The notes under the pieces: generated by a model
What the model was told of the DNA's origin: nothing
What the model saw: the letters and a program-made list of their open reading frames with translations, nothing else
Database searches by the model: none
DNA from: an uncultured Lachnospiraceae bacterium
GTDB taxonomy: Bacteria > Bacillota > Clostridia > Lachnospirales > Lachnospiraceae
DNA length: 36,162 nt
Assembly (NCBI GenBank): GCA_902801515.1
Contig: CADCII010000016.1
Span: 1 to 36,162 of the forward strand
Reading direction: 5' to 3'
Program-made: the position numbers and the translations under genes
Shown: piece after piece, positions 5,989-13,416 of the stretch
How the letters are laid out: every line of letters begins with the position of its first letter
Numbering within the stretch: position 1 is the stretch's first letter

Positions 5989-7764
5989 TTGGATCTTAAT
6001 AAGAGGAAAAATAACTTTCATAAGACCATATTCGCCCATGTGGGAGAGTTTAAGGTTCCGTCGATCATGACGCCGACCTTCATGGTGGGAGAGGTTATCA
6101 TGGAGATGGTAATCCCGCTGCTGATGGCTTCCATCATCGATAAGGGCGTTAATGCCGGTGATATGGGTCACATTGTAAGGGTCGGCATGTGGATGGTCCT
6201 TGCCGCAGGAGCCGGACTGCTGTTCGGCCTTGGCGGGGCATGGTGCGGAGCGAGGGCTTCGACAGGCCTTGCGAGGAATCTCAGAAGGGCAGAGTTTGAG
6301 CATATCCAGAAGTTTTCATTTGCAAATATCGACCACTTCGGAGTCAGCGGACTGATCACAAGACTGACGACGGATGTCACGAATATCCAGAATGCGTTTC
6401 AGATGATACTGCGCATCGGTTTCCGCGCTCCGACTTCACTGATTATCGCGATGGGGATGGCGTTTTTCATCAGCCCCAGGCTGGCGAGTATCTATCTGAT
6501 CGCAGTGATCGTACTTGCCATCTTCCTCCTGATTGTCATGCGCAAGGCAATGAAGTATTTCCGCGAAGTCTTTGACCGCTATGATGAGCTGAATGAGAGC
6601 GTCCAGGAGAATGTATCCGCGATCCGTGTGGTAAAGTCGTTTGTCCGTGAGGATTATGAAAATGACAAATTCCGCAAGGCTGTCACAAACCTGTACTCTC
6701 TGTTTGTGAGGGCGGAGAAGACGGTTGTTACGAATATGCCGGTCATGATGGGATCGGTATACGCCTGCATCCTGCTCCTGAGCTGGTTCGGCGCGAAGAT
6801 GATCGTCGCGCGCGACCTGACTACCGGCGAACTGATGAGCCTTCTTGCCTACTGTATGGCGATTCTGATGAACCTGATGTTCCTGTCCATGCTGTTTGTC
6901 ATGTTCACCATGAGTGAGGCAAGCATGAACCGTATCGCCCAGGTCCTGGACGAGGAGATTACCCTGACCAACCCTGAGAATCCGGAGATGGAGGTGGCAG
7001 ACGGATCGATCCGTTTCGATCACGTGATGTTCTCCTATAGCGAGACGGCTGAGAAGCCTGTCCTGAATGATATCTGCCTGGAGATCCGGTCCGGAGAGAC
7101 CATTGGCATTATCGGCGGAACCGGTTCATCCAAGTCTTCTCTGGTCAACCTGATTCCGCGGCTCTACGATGTGACAGGCGGAGCGGTCTATGTGGGCGGC
7201 AAGGATGTCCGCTGCTATGACCTGGATACTCTCCGCAGGGAAGTGGCGGTCGTCCTTCAGAAAAATGTGCTGTTTGCAGGTACGATCTTTGAGAACCTGC
7301 GCTGGGGCAATCCGGATGCGACAGATGAGGAGTGCATCGAGGCATGCCGTCTTGCATGCGCAGATGAGTTCATTTCCCAGCTGCCTGAGGGCTACAACAC
7401 GCATATTGAGCAGGGCGGCACCAATGTGTCCGGCGGACAGAGGCAGAGGCTGTGTATCGCGAGGGCGCTTCTGAAGAATCCGAAGGTCCTGATCCTGGAT
7501 GACTCGACCAGCGCGGTCGACACTGCGACCGACGCTAAGATCCAGGCTGCGTTCCGCGAGAAGATCCCGGGGACAACCCGTCTGATCATTGCCCAGAGGA
7601 TCTCGTCTGTAGAGCATGCAGACCGTATCCTGGTCATGCATGACGGATGCGTGGACGGCTTTGACACGCATGAGAATCTTCTTAAGACAAATGAGATCTA
7701 CCGTGATGTGTATGAGTCCCAGATCAAAGGATCCGGCGACTTTGATAAAGGAGGTGAGGACTGA
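5989..7764 (+). CDS. ABC exporter half-transporter, degenerate-site subunit
   Basis: 591 residues from the TTG at 5989, nine bases after AGAGGAG; a TTG at 5980 is too close to that site. Residues 1-320 form a six-helix exporter membrane domain and 340-591 the ATPase. Walker A reads GGTGSSKSS (about residue 376), with Ser where the family usually has Gly before Lys. The signature is VSGGQRQR (about 480). Walker B is LILDDSTSAVD (about 501), with Asp in place of the catalytic Glu. With the normal motifs of the next gene this is the pattern of heterodimeric exporters such as TM287/288 and BmrCD, where one ATP site is non-hydrolytic. The substrate is unknown: drugs, lipids or peptides. It overlaps the next gene by one base (TGATG). 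Confidence 0.92.
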   Translation: MDLNKRKNNFHKTIFAHVGEFKVPSIMTPTFMVGEVIMEMVIPLLMASIIDKGVNAGDMGHIVRVGMWMVLAAGAGLLFGLGGAWCGARASTGLARNLRRAEFEHIQKFSFANIDHFGVSGLITRLTTDVTNIQNAFQMILRIGFRAPTSLIIAMGMAFFISPRLASIYLIAVIVLAIFLLIVMRKAMKYFREVFDRYDELNESVQENVSAIRVVKSFVREDYENDKFRKAVTNLYSLFVRAEKTVVTNMPVMMGSVYACILLLSWFGAKMIVARDLTTGELMSLLAYCMAILMNLMFLSMLFVMFTMSEASMNRIAQVLDEEITLTNPENPEMEVADGSIRFDHVMFSYSETAEKPVLNDICLEIRSGETIGIIGGTGSSKSSLVNLIPRLYDVTGGAVYVGGKDVRCYDLDTLRREVAVVLQKNVLFAGTIFENLRWGNPDATDEECIEACRLACADEFISQLPEGYNTHIEQGGTNVSGGQRQRLCIARALLKNPKVLILDDSTSAVDTATDAKIQAAFREKIPGTTRLIIAQRISSVEHADRILVMHDGCVDGFDTHENLLKTNEIYRDVYESQIKGSGDFDKGGED

Positions 7765-9701
7765 TGGCTGAGAACCGCCAGAATGTACGTCCGCACGGCC
7801 CCGGCGCAAGGAACAGGGGCAGAGGTCCTCTCCCGAAGGTAGAGCATCCGTGGAAACTGCTTGGCAGGGTCCTTGGTTATGTTATGAAGCGCTATAAGTT
7901 CCAGTTCCTGCTGGTCCTTGTGTGTATCGTGATATCCGTGGCGGCGAACCTGCAGGGAACCTTGTTCACCCGGACGCTGATCGACAGTTATATTATGCCG
8001 CTGCTTGCGTCCCCGGATCCTGATTTCGGTCCGCTGGCAGGTGCGATCGGCAGGGTTGCGCTGTTCTACGGGGCAGGTATCCTGGCGTCCTTTACGCAGA
8101 GCATCATCATGGTCTACGTCACGCAGGGAACCATGAGGGATCTTCGCGAGGATATCTTCACCCACATGGAGACATTGCCGATCTCTTATTTTGACACGCA
8201 TTCCCACGGTGATATCATGTCGATCTATACCAACGACGTTGATACGCTGCGTCAGATGATCTCGCAGTCACTGACCCAGACCTTCAACGCAGCGATCACG
8301 GTCGTGTCTACTCTCACGGCAATGATCATTCTGTCCTGGCCGCTGACGATCGTGTCCCTGCTTATGGTTGGAGTGACGATGCTTGCGACCGCAAAGGCTG
8401 CAGGAGCCTCCGGGAAGTATTTCGTGGCACAGCAGACAAACCTCGGAAAGGTGAACGGCTTTGTCGAGGAGATGATGAAGGGACAGAAGGTAGTCAAGGT
8501 CTTCAGTCATGAAAAGGCAAACCAGAAACAGTTTGACCAGCTCAATGAGGATCTGTTTCAGACTGCCGACAAGGCAACGCGCTACGGCAACTCCCTCGGT
8601 CCGCTGAATGCGCAGATCGGAAATATCAGTTACGTGGTGTGCGCGATGGTCGGCGGCGCGTTGGCGCTGAACGGCTTCGGCGGATTTACGCTGGGAGGCC
8701 TTGCGTCTTACCTGACACTGAACCGCTCATTTGCAATGCCGATCAACCAGATGTCACAGCAGCTGAATTCCATTGTCATGGCTCTGGCAGGCGCGCGCAG
8801 GATCTTTGACCTGCTGGACGAGAAGCCGGAGGAGGACAATGGCTATGTCACCCTGGTCCGCTCAAGGAGAGGCCCAGACGGACAGATCGTGGAGTCAAAG
8901 GAAAGGACCGGAGAGTGGGCCTGGAAGCATACACACCAGGCTGACGGCAGTGTAGAGTACCGTCCTCTTACCGGCAGGATCGTGATGGATCATGTGGACT
9001 TCGGCTATGTGCCGGAAAAGGAAGTACTGCATGACATCACGCTGTATGCGGAGCCCGGCCAGAAGATCGCCTTTGTCGGTTCTACCGGCGCGGGCAAGAC
9101 GACGATCACGAACCTTATCAACCGGTTCTATGATATCGATGACGGCAAGATCCGGTATGATGATATCAATGTAAATAAGATCCGCAAGAGTGACCTTCGC
9201 AGGTCGCTCGGCATGGTTCTTCAGGATACACATCTGTTTACGGGAACCGTCATGGAAAATATCCGCTACGGAAAGCTTGACGCGACGGATAAAGAAGTTA
9301 TCGCGGCCGCGAAGCTGGCCGGTGCCGACGGGTTTATCCGCCAGCTGAAGGACGGTTACCAGACGAAACTGACCGGAGATGGCGGCAATTTGTCCCAGGG
9401 CCAGCGGCAGCTGCTGTCGATCGCGAGGGCGGCGATCGCTGATCCCCCCGCGCTGATCCTGGATGAAGCGACCAGCTCCATCGATACCAGGACAGAGCGA
9501 ATCGTATCGGAAGGAATGGATGCCCTCATGAAAGGCCGCACGACTTTTGTGATCGCACACAGACTGTCCACTGTCCGCAATGCGGACTGCATCATGGTCC
9601 TGGAACAGGGACGGATCATCGAGCGCGGAACACACGACCAGCTGATCGATATGAAGGGAAAGTATTATCAGCTGTATACGGGTAATCAGATCACAGCGTG
9701 A
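7764..9701 (+). CDS. ABC exporter half-transporter, catalytically competent subunit
   Basis: 645 residues from ATG 7764, with a strong AAAGGAGGTGAG eight bases upstream inside the previous gene. A basic N-terminal tail of about 35 residues precedes six membrane helices. Walker A is GSTGAGKTT (about residue 439), the signature LSQGQRQLL (about 543) and Walker B ALILDEATSSID (about 563) with the catalytic Glu present. Between the membrane domain and the ATPase lies an extra charged linker of about 40 residues (around ESKERTGEWAWKHTHQADG). It is the partner of the gene ending at 7764, supplying the consensus ATP site of the heterodimer in the cytoplasmic membrane. Confidence 0.93.
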   Translation: MAENRQNVRPHGPGARNRGRGPLPKVEHPWKLLGRVLGYVMKRYKFQFLLVLVCIVISVAANLQGTLFTRTLIDSYIMPLLASPDPDFGPLAGAIGRVALFYGAGILASFTQSIIMVYVTQGTMRDLREDIFTHMETLPISYFDTHSHGDIMSIYTNDVDTLRQMISQSLTQTFNAAITVVSTLTAMIILSWPLTIVSLLMVGVTMLATAKAAGASGKYFVAQQTNLGKVNGFVEEMMKGQKVVKVFSHEKANQKQFDQLNEDLFQTADKATRYGNSLGPLNAQIGNISYVVCAMVGGALALNGFGGFTLGGLASYLTLNRSFAMPINQMSQQLNSIVMALAGARRIFDLLDEKPEEDNGYVTLVRSRRGPDGQIVESKERTGEWAWKHTHQADGSVEYRPLTGRIVMDHVDFGYVPEKEVLHDITLYAEPGQKIAFVGSTGAGKTTITNLINRFYDIDDGKIRYDDINVNKIRKSDLRRSLGMVLQDTHLFTGTVMENIRYGKLDATDKEVIAAAKLAGADGFIRQLKDGYQTKLTGDGGNLSQGQRQLLSIARAAIADPPALILDEATSSIDTRTERIVSEGMDALMKGRTTFVIAHRLSTVRNADCIMVLEQGRIIERGTHDQLIDMKGKYYQLYTGNQITA

Positions 9702-9778
9702 TGTGATATACTGGCTGTAGATGAACTGCCGGTCATCCGGCCGGATGAAGATGAGATATCAGCAGCGGAGGTTTTGGT

Positions 9779-10837
9779 ATGGGATTCAGTGATCTTGGGA
9801 AAAAACTGTCGAAGCTGGGACAGGACACAAAGAATGGCGTTCAGAAAGTGAGTGATTCGGTGTCCATTTCCAACAGGATATCTGCGGAGAAGAAGTCCCT
9901 GGAGCGGCTGTTCGCCGCAATCGGGGAAACTGTCTATAAGGAGAGTCCGGACGTTCCAAAGGAAGGTCTTGAGGATGAATGGGCAGCTGTGAAGGTCGCG
10001 TATGCCAATATCGCGTCTCTGGGCGAACAGCTTGATCATGTGAAGGGTATCATCTATTGCCCGAACTGCGGCAGGCCTGCCGACAAGGGAGACAAGTTCT
10101 GTGCGAAATGCGGATTCCGCCTGGACAACCTGCAGGAGACACTGGGCGGCAAGATGGCCCAGGATATCAAAGAGGCCGGCCGTGAAGTCGGGAAACTTGC
10201 AGAAGGCGCCGCAGACAAGACCGGGGAGATGGTCGGAGGTGCAGCTGCCGATACGCGTAATTTCTTCGCCAGGCTGAAAGACAATGCCTCCAGGTTTGCG
10301 AAGAATGCGGGCGAGAAGATGAAGTCAAAAGTGACGTCGGAAGACGTGGAGATGGATGACTTCGGCAGACATGCCATGGAAGAAGCCGAAGAGGCAGCGG
10401 CAGCAGCTGCTGCAGAAGCTGCGGAAGAGATGGCCGGAGCTTCTGCAGATGCCGCAGAAGAGATCAGTGAAGCGGGCGAGGCTGACGTTGAATCTTCTGA
10501 GGATATGAACGAAGAAGAGAGCACTGCAGGATCTTCGGAAGACATATACGAAGCAGAGGAAAGTTCCGGCGAATCTGCAGAAGAGTCGGCTGAAGCAGAG
10601 AAAAGTGCTGACGATTCTGCTGAAGAGATGGATGGAAACGACACAGAAGATGCTCCGGTGAAAGAAGCATCAGGAACAGACGCGGAGGATATTACTAAGA
10701 AAACCGAAGAAGATCCGTATAAGGATGAGTACAGGGCTGTGGACGCCATGTTCGGCGAAGCTGAGGAAGATTCCCCGGCAGACGGAGCGGTGCCGGCAGA
10801 ACCCGCAGTTCCAGCGGATACGGAAAATGAACTATGA
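9779..10837 (+). CDS. Zinc-ribbon protein with long acidic Ala/Glu-rich tail
   Basis: 352 residues from ATG 9779, with GCGGAGG upstream. Residues 1-85 are helical (FSDLGKKLSKLGQDTKNGVQ). A zinc ribbon follows at about 94-118: YCPNCGRPADKG, then FCAKCGFRL. Residues about 130-190 form an amphipathic helical region with repeated Ala/Lys/Glu. From about 195 to the end the sequence is very acidic low complexity of Ala, Glu, Ser and Asp. There is no signal peptide. Short zinc ribbons of this type are common in uncharacterised Firmicutes proteins. The function is unknown; the tail is probably disordered. A long Ser-rich frame on the opposite strand is its shadow. Confidence 0.85.
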   Translation: MGFSDLGKKLSKLGQDTKNGVQKVSDSVSISNRISAEKKSLERLFAAIGETVYKESPDVPKEGLEDEWAAVKVAYANIASLGEQLDHVKGIIYCPNCGRPADKGDKFCAKCGFRLDNLQETLGGKMAQDIKEAGREVGKLAEGAADKTGEMVGGAAADTRNFFARLKDNASRFAKNAGEKMKSKVTSEDVEMDDFGRHAMEEAEEAAAAAAAEAAEEMAGASADAAEEISEAGEADVESSEDMNEEESTAGSSEDIYEAEESSGESAEESAEAEKSADDSAEEMDGNDTEDAPVKEASGTDAEDITKKTEEDPYKDEYRAVDAMFGEAEEDSPADGAVPAEPAVPADTENEL

Positions 10838-10861
10838 TAACAGACAGAGGGAGCAGACATC

Positions 10862-11986
10862 ATGAGTAAAAAAGTATATCGAATATTTATCATCAATCCG
10901 GGCTCCACATCGACGAAGCTCTCGCTGTTTGAGAACAGGAAGAATATATTCACCACCGATGTTTTTCACGATTCATCGGTGCTTCTGACATTTCCTACGA
11001 TCAACGACCAGCTCGAATACCGGATGAAGGTCATCCATGAGTTTCTCGAGGAGGACCATATTGACCTGACAGGGATCGATGCAGTTGTCGGAAGAGGAGG
11101 CGGATGCTACGCGGTTCCGGGTGGGATCTATGAAGTCGATGAGAGACTGCTTGAGGACACACGTGTAGTCAAGGGAGGTCTGTACCATGCTTCCATGCTC
11201 GGCGTCCAGATGGCATCCGAGATCCATAAGAAGTATGGCGGTCTGTGTATCATGATGGATCCGCCCATCGTGGATGAGCTGTGTGATGACGCCAGGATCA
11301 CCGGCCTGAAGGGAGTATACCGCAGAGCTGTCTCCCATGCGCTGAATCTGAAGGCGACCGCGCGTCATCATGCGAAGCTGATGGGAAAACGTTATGACGA
11401 GTGCAATTTTATCGTCTGCCACATTGACGGCGGCATCTCCATAACGGCGCATGACCACGGGAAGATGATCGACGGAAATGACGCCGGGGGCGGTGAAGGA
11501 CCGTTCACTCCGACCCGCATGGGCAGCCTGGCGATCACTGACGGGCGCAGAGTCCTCAAGGATCTGAGTGATGAGACGATCCGTGATCTGTGCTCACAGG
11601 CAGGCGGCCTGACAAACTGGTTCGGGACATCCAATTCCGACGCTGTCCACAAGATGGTGGAGGAGGGCGATGAGGTCGCGGTCCGTGTGTGGAATGCCAT
11701 GATCTATCAGGTGATCAAATGGATCGGTATGATGAGTACGCCGCTGAAGGGGAAGGTGGACGCCATTCTTCTGACCGGAGGTCTTCTGAGATTCCCGGAA
11801 GTCGGCGGACGGATCGAAGAGAGCTGCGGCTGGATCGCCCCGGTTTTCCAGTATCCCGGAGAGTTCGAACAGGAAGCAATGGCAGCAGGCGCCATGCGTG
11901 TGCTGACCGGTGAAGAGAAGACGAAGAAATACCCGGGGAAACCTGTGTGGGCAGGTTTTCATTTTGACCAGATTCCGGAGTCCTGA
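10862..11986 (+). CDS. buk: Butyrate kinase
   Basis: 374 residues from ATG 10862, with GAGGGAG upstream. The start IFIINPGSTSTKLSLFEN is the phosphate-binding motif of the ASKHA acetate/butyrate kinase fold. Further marks are VGRGGGCYAVPGG, MMDPPIVDEL, CHIDGGISITAHDHGKMIDG and GGEGPFTPTRMGSL, all typical of butyrate kinase rather than acetate kinase. The enzyme interconverts butyryl phosphate and ADP with butyrate and ATP, the last ATP-yielding step of butyrate fermentation. The usual partner phosphotransbutyrylase (ptb) is not beside it. Paralogues acting on branched-chain acids exist, so butyrate as substrate is probable, not certain. Confidence 0.93.
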   Translation: MSKKVYRIFIINPGSTSTKLSLFENRKNIFTTDVFHDSSVLLTFPTINDQLEYRMKVIHEFLEEDHIDLTGIDAVVGRGGGCYAVPGGIYEVDERLLEDTRVVKGGLYHASMLGVQMASEIHKKYGGLCIMMDPPIVDELCDDARITGLKGVYRRAVSHALNLKATARHHAKLMGKRYDECNFIVCHIDGGISITAHDHGKMIDGNDAGGGEGPFTPTRMGSLAITDGRRVLKDLSDETIRDLCSQAGGLTNWFGTSNSDAVHKMVEEGDEVAVRVWNAMIYQVIKWIGMMSTPLKGKVDAILLTGGLLRFPEVGGRIEESCGWIAPVFQYPGEFEQEAMAAGAMRVLTGEEKTKKYPGKPVWAGFHFDQIPES

Positions 11987-12121
11987 GGACAGGTCCTGCC
12001 TTAGATTCTGCAATCGCTGAACGGTCAATCCCGGCAGCTGGCAACTATGGCAGATCGCAGCTGCTCACAATGGAAGGTATTTTGGAAGAAACAGAAATCA
12101 GTGGAAACGGAGCGGATCAGT

Positions 12122-13165
12122 ATGAGAAAGTTTGAAGGTTTTCAGAAAGGCGTCAATCTCGGAGGATGGATCTCCCAGTTTGATACTTACAGCAAAGAGC
12201 ATTTTGACACTTTCATCACCAGAGATGACATCAAAGATATCGCATCTCTCGGATTTGATCATGTCAGGGTCCCGGTGGACTACGTGCTTTTTGAGGAAGA
12301 GGACGGAACACCTAAAGAAGACGGCTTCCGGTATCTGGAGATGTGCAGGCAGTGGTGCGCGGATTACGGCCTTAAGATGCTGATCGATCTGCATGAATGC
12401 TACGGATATTCATTTGACCCTCTGAAGAAGGATATGGACAGAGAGAAGTTCTTCTATGACGAGGATCTTCAGGCCCGTTTCCTGAACCTGTGGAGCAGGA
12501 TCGCGCACCGGTTCTCGGATTACCAGGACCAGGTGGCGTTTGAGCCGCTCAATGAGGTCGTGCTGAAGGAAGTGGCTGACGCATGGAATAAAGTAGCCTC
12601 TGCGTACATTCGTCTTATGAGATCCATCGTGCCGGACAGTTATCTGATCATCGGCGGTGTGTGTTATAACAGCGTGACAAGCGTGCCGCTTCTGGACATC
12701 CCGCTGGATGATAAGATCGTCTATAATTTCCACTGCTATGAGCCGATCGTTTTCACACATCAGGGTGCGTACTGGGTGGATTCCATGCCGAGTGATTTCA
12801 GGATCGGTTACCCCGGAAAACTGTCGGACTACCTGAATAAGGCGGCGGAGATGGGACTGTCGCCGGACCTTGCTCTTTCCATAGGAGAAGACGCCGGCCG
12901 CGAGACGGGGGAGGAATTCTTTGAATCGATATTTGCTCCTGCCCTGGAGAAGGCTGAAAAAGACCAGGTGCCGCTGTACTGCGGCGAATACGGAGTGATC
13001 GACCTGGCTGAGAAAGGCTCCGTGCTCCGCTGGCTGAAGGATATTCATGCTGTCATGAACCGGTATGGGATCGGGAGAGCCCTGTGGAATTACAAGGAGA
13101 AGGACTTCGGATTCACCGGAGAACATTTCTCTGATATACGGGAGGACTTTATCCGTATTCTCTGA
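12122..13165 (+). CDS. GH5-family glycoside hydrolase (endoglucanase-like), cytoplasmic
   Basis: 347 residues from ATG 12122, preceded by GGAG at a suitable distance; an upstream in-frame ATG at 12047 lacks a site and would add non-conserved residues. The protein begins directly with the TIM-barrel motif FEGFQKGVNLGGWISQF. Other GH5 marks are LGFDHVRVPVDY, LIDLHECYGYSF, the acid/base Glu145 in FEPLNEV, the His/Tyr segment FHCYEPIVFTHQG and the nucleophile Glu289 in YCGEYGV. There is no signal peptide, so it probably acts on imported beta-linked oligosaccharides inside the cell. The exact substrate cannot be read from sequence. Confidence 0.9.
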   Translation: MRKFEGFQKGVNLGGWISQFDTYSKEHFDTFITRDDIKDIASLGFDHVRVPVDYVLFEEEDGTPKEDGFRYLEMCRQWCADYGLKMLIDLHECYGYSFDPLKKDMDREKFFYDEDLQARFLNLWSRIAHRFSDYQDQVAFEPLNEVVLKEVADAWNKVASAYIRLMRSIVPDSYLIIGGVCYNSVTSVPLLDIPLDDKIVYNFHCYEPIVFTHQGAYWVDSMPSDFRIGYPGKLSDYLNKAAEMGLSPDLALSIGEDAGRETGEEFFESIFAPALEKAEKDQVPLYCGEYGVIDLAEKGSVLRWLKDIHAVMNRYGIGRALWNYKEKDFGFTGEHFSDIREDFIRIL

Positions 13166-13328
13166 TCCGGCAGAAATGAATGTGACAAGTTAAAAATGAG
13201 AATTGAGACCGTCTCTGCAGCCTGGAATGCAAGCGCATTCTTCGCTGAGGGGCGGTTTTGGCTTTGGAGCACTTCACAGGCTCGCTTCTGCAGCTCAGAA
13301 TGATGGTAACACATTTTACACAATTTAT

Positions 13329-13355
13329 TTAGCACTCAAGTGTTGACAGTGCTAA
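13329..13355 (+). promoter_or_regulatory. CIRCE operator (HrcA binding site) in front of lon
   Basis: TTAGCACTC (13329-13337), nine bases, then CAGTGCTAA (13347-13355). The CIRCE consensus is TTAGCACTC-N9-GAGTGCTAA, so only one position differs. The operator overlaps the -35 box of the lon promoter, the position expected for repression by HrcA and release on heat shock. Confidence 0.88.
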
Positions 13356-13371
13356 CAAACAGTGCTATGGT
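13343..13371 (+). promoter_or_regulatory. Sigma-A promoter of lon
   Basis: TTGACA (13343-13348), a 17-base spacer, and TATGGT (13366-13371). The -35 box lies inside the CIRCE element. The start codon at 13417 gives a leader of about 40 bases containing AAGGGGGT before the GTG. Confidence 0.8.
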
Positions 13372-13416
13372 TAGTTCACATCACTATTGTCTATATGGGG
13401 AAGGGGGTATTGTCCA

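Noticed and set aside
10054-10956. 300-residue Ser/Ala-rich open frame on the minus strand
   Set aside because: It is the antisense image of the Ala/Glu-rich coding sequence of the zinc-ribbon protein, whose plus-strand frame has a good binding site and a real domain.
12047-12121. N-terminal extension of the GH5 enzyme as a signal peptide
   Set aside because: The 25 extra residues are polar and basic without a hydrophobic core, and the ATG at 12047 has no binding site.
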